From the NCBI GenBank assembly GCA_012522645.1, contig JAAYKC010000018.1, positions 1 through 60,002 on the forward strand: a DNA stretch of 60,002 bases. Direction: 5' to 3'. The translations under genes and the position numbers were made by a program. The notes beneath the pieces were generated by a model. The model was not told the DNA's origin. It did no database searches and saw only the letters and a program-made list of their open reading frames with translations. Position 1 is the first letter of the stretch; every line of letters begins with the position of its first letter. The DNA is from Thermoplasmatales archaeon (GTDB lineage: Archaea > Thermoplasmatota > Thermoplasmata > Methanomassiliicoccales > Methanomethylophilaceae). Below, one piece after another: positions 24,067 to 33,143 of this stretch.

Positions 24067-25389
24067 GTGAGCGTAGAGGATGCAGTGCTTCGGAGGATCG
24101 TGCCCGATCCCGAGCTTTCAGACAGGATCAGGGCTACCACGGAGAAGATGACGGCCGAGACCGAGAGATATCTGGCCGAGAAAGACATCGCTGCAGAGGT
24201 GAGGTGCGTGGGATCCGTCGCCAAGGGCACATTCCTGGCAGAACCCGATATAGATCTTTTCGTGATGTTCCCCGAGGATACTCCGAGAGAAACGATGGAG
24301 GGAAAGGGACTGCGCATCGGAGAGGACATCCTCGGCGGGAGGAAGATGTACGCTGAGCACCCTTACACAACTGGATCATACGACGGCTTCGAAGTGGACC
24401 TGGTCCCCTGCTACAAGGTAACGAGCCCGGAGAAGATGCTCTCCGCCGTCGACAGGACCCCTTTCCATACGGATTATGTGCTCTCCAAAACAGATGCGGC
24501 CGCGAAGGACCAGATCCGTCTTCTGAAGACGTTCATGAAGGGCATATGGGCCTACGGCGCCGAGCCTAACAACAGAGGATTCTCAGGATACCTCTGCGAA
24601 CTGCTTGTGATACGGTACGGTGACTTCAGATCCGTGCTGGAAGCGGGGGCGACCTGGAAGGAGGGCGTTTCCATATCTATGGATAAGAAGGGGCCTCCGA
24701 TGGTCGCTCCCCTGGTATTCTATGATCCGGTGGACCCCCGCAGGAATGTCGCATCCGCCGTTCACGTAGATACCTTCGCCCTGTTCATAACCGCATGCAA
24801 GGCGTATCTCAACGAACCGTCAGAGAATTTCTTCTTCCCGAATGACAGGGTGCCTGCGCCCACATCCGAGCTCAGAAGACTGGTGAAGGTGCACGGAAGC
24901 CGTCTGCTGACCGTGATATTCAAAAGACCCGACATAAACGAGGACAATCTGCACTCCCAGATGTGGAAGACCCGTTATGCGCTCTCCAAGAAATTGGATG
25001 CCTTCTCCTTCAATGTACTGAGGGCGGTTCACGATCTCGGCCGTGAGGATCTGGCATTCATATTCGAACTGGAGAGGGACCTTCTTTCGAAGACGTTCAA
25101 GCACGTGGGCCCCCCGGTGTGGGTCGGCTCTGCCGGATCATTCCTCGAGAAATGGAGAAACAACGAATTCGGCGAGCCTTTCATAGAGGACGGATCCTGG
25201 AAGGTCATAGCTGAGAGGATGTACTTCACTGCGGCCGAGATGCTCGCGGACGAAGCGGTCTTCTCAGGCATAGGGCGTGAGATAGACCCTGCCACAATGA
25301 GGATCCTGGATCACGACGACACGCTGTCGATGGCGGACGCAGGTCTGCTGACCGATCTTCTGGACCCGAAACTGCCTTGGGAGATATGA
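24067..25389 (+). CDS. cca: CCA-adding enzyme (archaeal tRNA nucleotidyltransferase)
   Basis: A class I archaeal CCA-adding enzyme, 440 residues. The polymerase site GSVAKGTFLAEPDIDLFVMFP holds two catalytic aspartates. The conserved VDLVPCYKV supplies the third carboxylate. It builds CCA at tRNA 3' ends. The start is GTG 24067; an in-frame TTG at 24055 is also possible. TATA-like CATAAATAGC at 24023-24032 would start the transcript at about 24050-24055, so it is nearly leaderless. At least tRNA-Pro in this window needs the enzyme, as its CCA is not encoded. Confidence 0.95.
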   Translation: MSVEDAVLRRIVPDPELSDRIRATTEKMTAETERYLAEKDIAAEVRCVGSVAKGTFLAEPDIDLFVMFPEDTPRETMEGKGLRIGEDILGGRKMYAEHPYTTGSYDGFEVDLVPCYKVTSPEKMLSAVDRTPFHTDYVLSKTDAAAKDQIRLLKTFMKGIWAYGAEPNNRGFSGYLCELLVIRYGDFRSVLEAGATWKEGVSISMDKKGPPMVAPLVFYDPVDPRRNVASAVHVDTFALFITACKAYLNEPSENFFFPNDRVPAPTSELRRLVKVHGSRLLTVIFKRPDINEDNLHSQMWKTRYALSKKLDAFSFNVLRAVHDLGREDLAFIFELERDLLSKTFKHVGPPVWVGSAGSFLEKWRNNEFGEPFIEDGSWKVIAERMYFTAAEMLADEAVFSGIGREIDPATMRILDHDDTLSMADAGLLTDLLDPKLPWEI

Positions 25390-25390
25390 A

Positions 25391-25747
25391 TCAGGCGAAT
25401 GGCGGGTTTATCAGAAGTATCCATGTGCCGAGGGACAGAAGGAAGAACAGAATGTAATTCCCCACCATGGTCTTGGCCTCGATAAGATCCAGATCGAATC
25501 TGAGCAGTTTCATGAGCTCCTTCATGCCTGCGATGACCAGGATCAGAAGCAGCATACCGCCGTACCACTCCCAGGCCTTGTGTATGAATGATGCGACGAT
25601 GCCCATCAGGATCGCCAGAAGCGACACTACCAGCAGAATCTTCGTCCCGTAGATGTCCTTGAGGATGAACTCCCTCTCGTCGAAGTCCGGGGGTACGAAC
25701 TCATACTCCTCCTCCTTCGGCTTGGTGCGTCTTCTTTTTTTAGCCAT
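25391..25747 (-). CDS. Small membrane protein of unknown function
   Basis: A 118-residue protein. A charged N-terminal tail (MAKKRRRTKPKEEE) precedes three predicted membrane helices: TKILLVVSLLAILMGIVASF, YGGMLLLILVIAGM and NYILFFLLSLGTWILLI. I do not recognise the family. ATG 25747 is preferred over 25759 because TATA-like sequence (TTATAG/TTTTATAAGG) lies about 25-40 bases upstream. It converges on cca with one base between the stops and diverges from radA. Confidence 0.65.
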   Translation of the reverse strand: MAKKRRRTKPKEEEYEFVPPDFDEREFILKDIYGTKILLVVSLLAILMGIVASFIHKAWEWYGGMLLLILVIAGMKELMKLLRFDLDLIEAKTMVGNYILFFLLSLGTWILLINPPFA

Positions 25748-25872
25748 TGCAGACGACAACCGATGTCTTCCATTTATAGTTTTATAAGGCCGTCCGTTTT
25801 TCGCCCGTTTTCGGACACCCCCCTTTCTCCGCTTAAATACCTGAACCGTTTAGTGAATGCTGAGGTTAAGAA

Positions 25873-26814
25873 ATGGTCAACGAAACCCTTGAAGACATAC
25901 CAGGAGTAGGACCGGCTATAGCAGAAAAACTCCGTGAAGCGGGTTACGACGATCTGATGACAATCGCTGTCGCCTCCCCGGCCGATCTGGCCGAAAAGTG
26001 CGAATTAGGCGATAAGAAAGCTGCAGACATCATTGAAGGCGCCAAGGTCCTTGCGGACATAGGCAACTTCGAGACCGGAGAGGACATCCTTGAGAGAAGG
26101 AAGAGCGTCACCAAGCTCACGACAGGTTCAAAGGCCATCGACGAGCTTTTGGGCGGCGGGCTTGAAACGCAGGCCATAACGGAATTCTTCGGGGAGTTCG
26201 GCAGCAGCAAGACTCAGATCTGCTTCCAATTGGCAGTGAACGCTACCCTTCCCGAAGAGATGGGCGGATTCGACTCAGAGGTCGTGATAATCGACACCGA
26301 GAACACATTCAGGCCCGAGAGGATCATCCAGATGTCGAACTATCTCGGCATCGATTCCGGGGAAGTGCTGAAGAAGATACACGTGGCCCGGGCTTTCAAC
26401 TCCCAGCATCAGATACTGCTGGTGGACAAAGCAATGGAGCTGGCGAAGACGAAGAAGATCAAACTGCTGATCCTTGACTCGCTCACATCCCATTTCAGGG
26501 CTGAGTACATAGGCCGTGGCGCTCTCGCGGAAAGACAGCAGATGCTGAACCGCCACATGCACGATCTCCTGAGCTTCGCCACGCTGAATAATGCTGCGAT
26601 AGCCGTTACCAACCAGGTCTCATCCAAACCGGATGCGTTCTTCGGAGACCCTACCAGGCCCATAGGCGGACATATAGTAGGTCACACTGCTACATTCCGC
26701 ATCTATCTGCGCAAGGGTAAAGCAGGGAAGAGGGTCGCCAGACTCATAGACTCCCCTAACATGCCCGAGGGCGAAGCGGTCTTCATGATAACCGAAGATG
26801 GTATTAAAGACTGA
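25873..26814 (+). CDS. radA: DNA repair and recombination protein RadA
   Basis: A 313-residue archaeal RecA/Rad51 homologue. An N-terminal helix-hairpin-helix domain (DIPGVGPAIAEKLREAG) precedes the core with Walker A GEFGSSKTQ, Walker B LLILDSLTSHFRAEY and the L2 region. It forms ATP-dependent filaments on single-stranded DNA for strand exchange. The Walker A reads G-E-F-G-S-S-K-T, usual for RadA. No intein. TATA CTTAAATACC (25833-25842) and GAGGT before ATG. A hairpin terminator follows the stop. Confidence 0.97.
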   Translation: MVNETLEDIPGVGPAIAEKLREAGYDDLMTIAVASPADLAEKCELGDKKAADIIEGAKVLADIGNFETGEDILERRKSVTKLTTGSKAIDELLGGGLETQAITEFFGEFGSSKTQICFQLAVNATLPEEMGGFDSEVVIIDTENTFRPERIIQMSNYLGIDSGEVLKKIHVARAFNSQHQILLVDKAMELAKTKKIKLLILDSLTSHFRAEYIGRGALAERQQMLNRHMHDLLSFATLNNAAIAVTNQVSSKPDAFFGDPTRPIGGHIVGHTATFRIYLRKGKAGKRVARLIDSPNMPEGEAVFMITEDGIKD

Positions 26815-26820
26815 AACATT

Positions 26821-26852
26821 GGAGGGGTGTGAGCCCCTCCCCTTTCTTTTTT
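26821..26852 (+). terminator. Terminator of radA overlapping the next start codon
   Basis: GGAGGGG (26821-26827), loop TGTGAG, CCCCTCC (26834-26840), then CCTTTCTTTTTT. This is a 7-bp GC stem with a T tract. The GTG start of the next gene lies in the loop and the T tract encodes its Phe residues. Confidence 0.7.
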
Positions 26853-27821
26853 GAGCTTTCCGGAGAGCATGGCAGCCTTTGCTCAGCCGAGGCTTTGGGA
26901 TGCCTCAAGGCGGAAGCGCCGGGATTCAAGGCAATGTCTTCGGGCCCGGGCTATCTGATTGCATCGTTCGAACGGGATGCGGTGGACCCCATAGCTGAGA
27001 GGATCTCCCTGACACGGCACATAGGAAGGCATCTCGGTTCCTTTCATCCGGACGATCTCTCAGACTTCGGCGGCATACGGATACCGGAAGGTACTTTCTC
27101 CATAAGATGCAAAAGGTTCGAAGGGATGATCAGGGGGGTAGACTCCCAGGACCTCGTAAGGAAACTGGGAAATGAATTATCCAGGACCAATGACGTGGAC
27201 CTCAAAGACCCGGACATAGAGGTCAGGATCCTGATGAGCGATATGATCCACATATTCCTCTCCGACAGGGCCGTGGACAGGGAGACTTTGGAGAACAGGA
27301 AGGTTAGCGAGCGGCCCTTCTTCTCACCGATATCGCTGCATCCCAAATATGCCAGGGCATTGATCAATCTCACAGGCGCAAGGAAAGGGGACCTGGTCCT
27401 CGATCCGTTCTGCGGCACCGGGGGGATAGTCATCGAAGCTGCGTCGATGGGGATGAGGGCCGTTGCCTCTGATTTTGACCCGGAGATGGTAGCCGGGACC
27501 AGAGAGAACATGGATTTCTTTGGTCTGGAGCTGGAAGACAGCGATGTTTTGGACGTATCTGACATAGGCGGCAGATTCTGTCCCGTGGATGTCATCGCCA
27601 CGGACCCTCCGTACGGCAGGTCAACAAAAACGGGAGGGGAGAATGTCGACAGCATCTATGCCAGAGCCATGATGTCCTTCGGCACGGTGCTGAAACCTAA
27701 CGGTACTGCGGGAGTGGTCCTACCCCATGAACTGGACCCTTCGCCCCTCAGTATGGAGAGCCTGCATGTTCAGAGGGTTCACGGATCCCTGTCCAGATAC
27801 TATCATGTTCTGAGGAACTGA
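26829..27821 (+). CDS. trmG10: tRNA (guanine-N2)-dimethyltransferase, TrmG10 type
   Basis: A 330-residue THUMP-containing methyltransferase. The N-terminus FFFELSGEHGSLCSAEA matches the Trm-G10 family. The C-terminal Rossmann domain has DLVLDPFCGTGGIVIEA (SAM site) and DPPYGRS (catalytic motif IV). It would methylate G10 in tRNA. GTG 26829 is the only workable start ahead of the conserved N-terminus; it sits inside the radA terminator hairpin. TATTAAAG at 26802-26809 lies 25 bases upstream, so a separate leaderless transcript is likely. Confidence 0.87.
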   Translation: MSPSPFFFELSGEHGSLCSAEALGCLKAEAPGFKAMSSGPGYLIASFERDAVDPIAERISLTRHIGRHLGSFHPDDLSDFGGIRIPEGTFSIRCKRFEGMIRGVDSQDLVRKLGNELSRTNDVDLKDPDIEVRILMSDMIHIFLSDRAVDRETLENRKVSERPFFSPISLHPKYARALINLTGARKGDLVLDPFCGTGGIVIEAASMGMRAVASDFDPEMVAGTRENMDFFGLELEDSDVLDVSDIGGRFCPVDVIATDPPYGRSTKTGGENVDSIYARAMMSFGTVLKPNGTAGVVLPHELDPSPLSMESLHVQRVHGSLSRYYHVLRN

Positions 27822-27851
27822 CTTAATTATATCCAAAGCGGTTACGGCTGC

Positions 27852-28667
27852 GTGAACAGATATCTCAGGCTTTTCAGGCTCGGGAATGCAGTGATGGGTT
27901 TCATCGGCGTCATAGCCGGCGCCTTCATAGCTGCGGGCCTGGATATCGGAGGATACTGGATCAATATATTGATAGCATGTCTGATCGTCGTTGCCGTAAT
28001 GGCCGGAGGGAACTCCGTTAATGACTACGTGGACAGGGAGATAGATAAGACAGCGCATCCCGAACGCCCGATACCCATGGGCGAGATAGAACCGGAGCAT
28101 GCGCTCCGGGTCGGCCTGGCATCCCTTGTGCTGGCATGTCTCATATCTGTCCTGATGAGGAGTGCCCCGCTTACATGCATAGTCGTCGCCGCATGTATCC
28201 TGATGGTCCTCTATGAGATGGTGCTGAAGCAGAAGGGCTTCGCCGGCAACCTTACGATAGGCGTTCTGACGGGAATGGTCTTCCTGTTCGGCGGTGCCGT
28301 GGTCGGCAACATGGCCGATGCGGCCATATTCGCAGTGATGGCCTTCCTGGCGACTACGGGGCGGGAAGTGACCAAGGACATAGAGGATATGGAGAGCGAT
28401 GAGGGGAGGAGCACCCTGCCCATGATGATCGGTGAAAGGAATGCGGCATTCGTATCCGCGGCCTTCTTCGTCACAGGTCCCGTTCTGAGTCTGTGGCCTT
28501 TCTTCAGCGGCAAGTTGGGAATCCTGTATCTCTCGGTCCTGCTTGCTGATGCAATGTTTATATACGCTGCCTTGGTTGTTTTCAAAGACCCCCGCAAGGC
28601 TCAGAAAACGGCTAAGGCCGCCATGTTCGCAGCCATTGTGGCATTTGTGCTCGGAGCATTATCATGA
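27852..28667 (+). CDS. Digeranylgeranylglyceryl phosphate synthase (UbiA family)
   Basis: A 271-residue polytopic prenyltransferase. The first Asp-rich motif is NDYVDREIDKTAHPERPIP and the second is TKDIEDMESDEG. It adds the second geranylgeranyl chain to GGGP to make the archaeal membrane lipid core. About eight membrane helices are evident. It starts at GTG and overlaps the GGGP synthase gene by ATGA, so the two successive pathway enzymes are made together. Confidence 0.93.
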   Translation: MNRYLRLFRLGNAVMGFIGVIAGAFIAAGLDIGGYWINILIACLIVVAVMAGGNSVNDYVDREIDKTAHPERPIPMGEIEPEHALRVGLASLVLACLISVLMRSAPLTCIVVAACILMVLYEMVLKQKGFAGNLTIGVLTGMVFLFGGAVVGNMADAAIFAVMAFLATTGREVTKDIEDMESDEGRSTLPMMIGERNAAFVSAAFFVTGPVLSLWPFFSGKLGILYLSVLLADAMFIYAALVVFKDPRKAQKTAKAAMFAAIVAFVLGALS

Positions 28668-29401
28668 ATGTTAAGAAATATCTGATGGACGGGATCAGCA
28701 AGGGGACGCTGCACATGTCCCTTCTGGATCCTGACAAACAAACACCGGATGAGGCGGCAAGGATCGCCTTGGAATGTAAGAAGGCAGGTACGGATGCTGT
28801 GATGATAGGCGGATCCACCGGCGTGACCCAGGAGAACCTGGACGCAACGGCCATCGCCATAAAGAAGGCCACCGGGCTGCCGGTGATCTTCTTCCCGGGA
28901 GGGCCCCAGGCTCTCTCCCCCCATTGCGATGCAATCTATTTCATGAGCATGATCAACAGCACGGATCTGAATTATGTCATGAATGCTCAGATCCACACAA
29001 GCCTTGCCATCAGAAAACTCGGGATCGAGCCTATAAGCATGGGCTACATCGTAGTGGAACCCGGCATGAGAGTGGGTGAGGTGGGAAAGGCTGATCTCAT
29101 CAAAAGGGACGACCGTAAGAAGGCTATGTCATGTGCTCTCGCCGCGGAATACCTCGGAATGAGCTTCGTATATCTGGAGGCGGGCAGCGGTGCCGATCTT
29201 CCGGTACCCCCCGAGATGGTCAGAGCGGTGAAGGAGATACTGAAGGTCCCCCTCATCGTAGGCGGAGGCATAAGAACGCCGGAGGCTGCCCGTGCCGCAA
29301 GGGAGGCGGGAGCAGATGCTGTCGTCACCGGTACGTTCCTGGAACGCTGCAACGACAGCGGACTGCTCAACAGCGTGGTCAAAGCCTCGAAGGGGATCTA
29401 A
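28664..29401 (+). CDS. Geranylgeranylglyceryl phosphate synthase
   Basis: A 245-residue TIM-barrel enzyme: LLDPDKQTPDEAARIA (Mg/phosphate region), GGSTGVTQENLD, YLEAGSGADLPVP and VGGGIRTPEAARAAREAGADAVVTG (phosphate loop). It joins sn-glycerol-1-phosphate and GGPP, fixing archaeal lipid stereochemistry. It overlaps the preceding UbiA gene by four bases and the convergent PaaK-like gene by four bases at the 3' end. Confidence 0.95.
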   Translation: MNVKKYLMDGISKGTLHMSLLDPDKQTPDEAARIALECKKAGTDAVMIGGSTGVTQENLDATAIAIKKATGLPVIFFPGGPQALSPHCDAIYFMSMINSTDLNYVMNAQIHTSLAIRKLGIEPISMGYIVVEPGMRVGEVGKADLIKRDDRKKAMSCALAAEYLGMSFVYLEAGSGADLPVPPEMVRAVKEILKVPLIVGGGIRTPEAARAAREAGADAVVTGTFLERCNDSGLLNSVVKASKGI

Positions 29402-30843
29402 TCGTAGTTTTCCCTTAGGTCCTCTATCTTCTTCGCCTTGGCGGAGTATTCCATGGACCCCACCTCTACGAATTCGACTCTGGGTATGTCTATCAGATCC
29501 TCTGCGATACCGTCGGATATCTCTCTCACGTCAGATACCATGGAGATTATCCTCTCCTTCAGCTCATCACCGGGCACAAGAGTCTCCACCTCGAATGTGA
29601 GAACGTCCCTGTAGCCCTCCTTCGTGATTCTCAGTTGATATTCCACGACATCGCTCTCCTTGAACAGGACCTCGTCGAACAGCAAAGGATACACCTTGTA
29701 TCCCATGCCGACCTTGAATTGCATATCCATCCTGCCGCGGGGCTTGTTCAGCTTCTTGTTGAAGGACATCCCGCACTTGCAGGGCGGATCCTGCATGGAC
29801 ACCGTGTCACTCGTACGATATCTCAGGAGGATCGTCCCCTGTGAATTAAGACCGGAGACCACCAGCTCCCCTTCCTGCCCCGGAGGCACGTGCTTGCCTG
29901 TCTCCGGGTCGATGACCTCGAAGAGGATGTTCGCTTCATCGGTGTGCAGGCCGTCCTGCTCATCGCATTCCACTGCACATGCCAGTCCCATCTCTGTCAT
30001 CCCCCATACATCCAGGACCTTGCATCCCCATGCATCCTCCAGCGCACCCCTGACGCTCTCAGACAACGGCTCGGAGGTCGATATTATCTTCTTTATCTTC
30101 AGGGCCTTGAGATCCGTCTCCTTGCCCATAAGGGCGGTAACTCTGTAGATGAACGACGGAAGGCCGATTATATGCGTGGTTTTTGCCTCCCTCATAACTT
30201 CCATCTGCACCTTTATGTCCGTATCCGTGCATGTGGACGACCCATAGCCCAATACCTTACAGGCGGCGGACATCAACAGGCTGGGATCCCATGCCGAGAC
30301 GGCAGGGAACATTATGTGAAGCGAATCCCCCTTCCTCATACCGATGTTCGAAAGAGCAGATGCGATGATGTCCACCTTGTCCACAAGGTCCCCGGAGGTG
30401 AATCCGATTCTCTTCCTGGTCCCGGTTGTACCGGTGGTTGTGAATTCCTTCGCAAGCTTAGTGGCCGATACCCCGCAGAAGGCGAGCTGCTTCTCCGCCA
30501 GCTCATGAGAATATGTGAACGGCACCCTTTCCAGGTCCTCGTAAGTTCTTATGTCCTCAGGCCTGATCCCTGCATCCTTGTACAGATTCCTGTAATGCGG
30601 TGCCTCTGCCTCCGCATACTTCATCTGCTCTCTGAATCTCAGGAGCTGGTACTCTTCGAAGTCCTCTCTACTTATCGTATCCTTCCTTTCATAATCCTGA
30701 AGCTTGAAACCGCTCTTCTTCAGAGTTTCCCTTGCTTTGATGGCCATCCATCCTTCCAGAGGGTTCTCGCAGTCCTTGGGTACCTTCCTGGACAGGAGCA
30801 TGCGCCTTACGAAAAATGCCTTCATGGAATTCATAATTTCCAT
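29398..30843 (-). CDS. Phenylacetate-CoA ligase-like adenylating enzyme
   Basis: A 481-residue AMP-binding enzyme of the PaaK family. The P-loop reads TTTGTTGTRKR near residue 140, followed by WGMTEMG and a C-terminal PaaK domain (RMDMQFKVG). A CKCG segment near residue 358 may hold a structural metal. Methanogens carry several PaaK paralogues that activate aryl or other acids (phenylacetate, indoleacetate) to CoA thioesters. The exact substrate is unknown. Start could be MEIM, or MNSM three codons later. Confidence 0.85.
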   Translation of the reverse strand: MEIMNSMKAFFVRRMLLSRKVPKDCENPLEGWMAIKARETLKKSGFKLQDYERKDTISREDFEEYQLLRFREQMKYAEAEAPHYRNLYKDAGIRPEDIRTYEDLERVPFTYSHELAEKQLAFCGVSATKLAKEFTTTGTTGTRKRIGFTSGDLVDKVDIIASALSNIGMRKGDSLHIMFPAVSAWDPSLLMSAACKVLGYGSSTCTDTDIKVQMEVMREAKTTHIIGLPSFIYRVTALMGKETDLKALKIKKIISTSEPLSESVRGALEDAWGCKVLDVWGMTEMGLACAVECDEQDGLHTDEANILFEVIDPETGKHVPPGQEGELVVSGLNSQGTILLRYRTSDTVSMQDPPCKCGMSFNKKLNKPRGRMDMQFKVGMGYKVYPLLFDEVLFKESDVVEYQLRITKEGYRDVLTFEVETLVPGDELKERIISMVSDVREISDGIAEDLIDIPRVEFVEVGSMEYSAKAKKIEDLRENYD

Positions 30844-30937
30844 GGGGTGTGGGACTGGTACGACCGTATAAGATTATATCGGGGAAGCGTCGTCCGCTGG
30901 ATGTAAATAGGGGAATGGCCTTAGGAGGACCGTTAAG

Positions 30938-31240
30938 ATGACACTTACACCGGAAATGGCAAGATCAGGCGTTACGCCTCAGATGCTGTCCGCGGCACAC
31001 AGGTTCAAATGCCCCAGATGCGGAAAGGAATTCAGTCTCTTCCAGTCAAGAGCCATCGCATGCAGATCCTGCCCTCAGAGCACCAAGAACTGCAAGTATG
31101 TCAGATGCATACACTGCGATACCGAGTTCCCCATGCAGGGCCTTGTCGTCAACACAAAAGAGAAGGAGAAGTTCCTCTCCAACTACATGAACGGAGTTGT
31201 GAAGAACTACCACGGATCCTTCGGGTATTCCCGTAGATAG
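30938..31240 (+). CDS. Small multi-cysteine zinc-ribbon protein
   Basis: A 100-residue protein with three cysteine pairs plus extra cysteines: CPRC near residue 25, CRSCPQSTKNC near 42-52 and CIHC near 57. The spacing suggests two intertwined zinc ribbons. TGTAAATAG 38 bases upstream and TAGGAGG before ATG are good expression signals. I do not recognise the family. It converges on the Tes-like gene with one base between stops. Confidence 0.7.
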   Translation: MTLTPEMARSGVTPQMLSAAHRFKCPRCGKEFSLFQSRAIACRSCPQSTKNCKYVRCIHCDTEFPMQGLVVNTKEKEKFLSNYMNGVVKNYHGSFGYSRR

Positions 31241-31241
31241 A

Positions 31242-32600
31242 TCATACGCAGAATGTTTTCCTGCGATACATCGTGGTCCCGTCCTTTGCTGTGACGTTGA
31301 ACAGGCAGAAGGGTATCAGTTTACCGTCTAACGTCACCACGTGTATGCAGCAACGCTCCCATCTTTCAGTTTCACCGGTCCATGCGTCCTGGAAAGCCAT
31401 CGCGGATACTGTCAGATAATGTGTCTTGGCCCTCTTGACAAAGGATTTCCACGAATTATCCTCACTGTTGGAACTTCCGTCCATCGTCTCCTCTATCACC
31501 TTCCAGTATGTGGAGAGTTCCGTTCTGGTCTTCTCGGCAACATTGTCCGTCTTCTTGGGCGGACCCAGGGCCATCGTTGTCAACGGGAACAGACTGCCGT
31601 CGGGCAGGACCACCGAAAGGGACTTCAGATCACAGTGCACATTCGCACATGAGGTGGGCATGAAATTATCCGCCCTGAGCATGCCCTTGGTCTGCTTCTC
31701 GATCGCCTTGGTGAGATCTGACAGATAGACCCTGCTCTCGTCCTTCGGATCCTCGGGATATCTCCCGAAATGGGCTATGGGTTGGAAATGCACCCCCTTA
31801 ACAACAGGGACATTCTCTCCTGCGAACTTGATGATCTCGCCCACGGAATCGAGATTTATATCCGGAGATACTGTGACCACCAGGGTTATCCCTACGCCGC
31901 CCACTTCCCTGCAGTTCTCTATCGCTTTCTTCTTGACGTCAAAAAGGGGCTTTCCCCGGGTCTTCATGTATATCTCGTCATTCAGACCGTCGAATTGCAT
32001 GTAGAAATCATCGACACCGGCATCCCTGAGCGCTCTCAGATATTCTATGTCCCCGGATATGCGCAGGGCATTGGTATTCACCTCAACATGCTCGATGCCC
32101 ATCTCCTTGGCCATCCTGACTATCTCCGGCAGATCGTCCCTGACCGTGGGCTCTCCTCCGGACAGTTGTATGCAGCGCGGGCTGTCGACGTAATCGACTA
32201 TGGTCTTGAACATGCCTCTTATCGTTTCCATGTCCGGATGGAAATCATACCCGCACCCATTGGCTGTGGCGAAACATATGGGACAGTTCAGATTGCAGCG
32301 GTTGGTCACCTCAACGACCACGAGGCAGGTATGCTGCAGATGCTTTTCGCAAAGACCGCATTCTTGGGGACAGTCCTTTATCTCGCCCACGGCTCTCTTC
32401 TTAGGCGTCTTCGGAACGGCTGCGAATTCGTAAAGATCCTTGTAATTCTTCGCACCGGACCATATCTTTACCTTCCAGTCTCCGTGTTCGGGACACGTCT
32501 TGACGATGAAGATGTCGTCGCCCTCTTCCACTTTATCCGCATGTATGGTCTTCAGGCACACAGGGCACAGGGCATTGGTCTCGCCTATCTTATTAGCCAT
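31242..32600 (-). CDS. Radical SAM enzyme of the Tes/MJ0619 family (COG1964)
   Basis: A 452-residue protein. N-terminal CPVCLKTI and a second CPxxCGLCEKH motif precede the radical SAM cluster site NRCNLNCPICFA (C-x3-C-x2-C pattern) near residue 105, then LSGGEPTVRDDLPEI. This arrangement matches COG1964, which includes tetraether lipid synthase Tes and methanogen methylases. Tes couples two C20 chains into tetraether lipids, which would suit the lipid genes in this window. A pterin or other methylase role is an alternative. Confidence 0.82.
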   Translation of the reverse strand: MANKIGETNALCPVCLKTIHADKVEEGDDIFIVKTCPEHGDWKVKIWSGAKNYKDLYEFAAVPKTPKKRAVGEIKDCPQECGLCEKHLQHTCLVVVEVTNRCNLNCPICFATANGCGYDFHPDMETIRGMFKTIVDYVDSPRCIQLSGGEPTVRDDLPEIVRMAKEMGIEHVEVNTNALRISGDIEYLRALRDAGVDDFYMQFDGLNDEIYMKTRGKPLFDVKKKAIENCREVGGVGITLVVTVSPDINLDSVGEIIKFAGENVPVVKGVHFQPIAHFGRYPEDPKDESRVYLSDLTKAIEKQTKGMLRADNFMPTSCANVHCDLKSLSVVLPDGSLFPLTTMALGPPKKTDNVAEKTRTELSTYWKVIEETMDGSSNSEDNSWKSFVKRAKTHYLTVSAMAFQDAWTGETERWERCCIHVVTLDGKLIPFCLFNVTAKDGTTMYRRKTFCV

Positions 32601-32646
32601 TGTGAAATGGAAAGTTCCTGCTCAGATATAACAACTGCTGAAAGCA

Positions 32647-32670
32647 GAAAATAAAAGTAAAAGGAAAACG
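32647..32670 (-). terminator. T-rich terminator after the methyltransferase pair
   Basis: On the minus strand the sequence after the stop at 32693 reads TTTTCCTTTTACTTTTATTTT, a poly-pyrimidine tract typical of archaeal termination. No strong hairpin is needed for such sites. Confidence 0.5.
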
Positions 32671-32692
32671 TTTGGCGGGATCCGTTGCCGGA

Positions 32693-33133
32693 TCACGCTC
32701 TCTTCTGCTCGAACAGACCCTCGGCCGTTGTGAGTGCGCCGTTTGCGAGGTACTCCTCGAACCAGGACTCACCGGACTCGGGCTCCACGAGGGAGGGGCC
32801 GGACCTTACTGCGCCCATGTACTCCAGGTCGGTGTGACCCTTCATGACGGGCTTGTTGTTCTTGCAGTATTTCCAGCCGGAATCCTCACCTGTGAGGACG
32901 ATGTCCCTGATGGAGAGCTTGTGGCAGTATGCACCGTTAACGGTGATGTTGCCGTCCTTACCGGAGTAGTCAGCATATACGGTGAGATCCCCGATCACCT
33001 TCTTGGCGATGAATCTCTCTCCGTTGAATATCCTGTCAGTTCCGGCGCTTTCGATTATCTTCTTGATATCGTCTTCCTTCAGGCCCTTGACTTCCATGTT
33101 CTTCTTCGCAGCATCGCTGAATGTTATTGCCAT
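32693..33133 (-). CDS. Unknown protein paired with a UroD-type methyltransferase
   Basis: A 146-residue soluble protein with no family that I can name. It starts MAITFSDAAKKNMEVKGLKEDDIKKIIESAG. The first 85 residues vaguely recall an IscA/HesB-like beta fold, but the cysteines are not arranged for it. Only two cysteines occur, in AYCHKL and KYCKNN. ATG 33133 is chosen because GAGGTGA stands six bases upstream. It follows the methyltransferase stop by ten bases, so the two are one operon and may form a complex. Confidence 0.75.
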   Translation of the reverse strand: MAITFSDAAKKNMEVKGLKEDDIKKIIESAGTDRIFNGERFIAKKVIGDLTVYADYSGKDGNITVNGAYCHKLSIRDIVLTGEDSGWKYCKNNKPVMKGHTDLEYMGAVRSGPSLVEPESGESWFEEYLANGALTTAEGLFEQKRA

Positions 33134-33143
33134 TTCTGTCACC

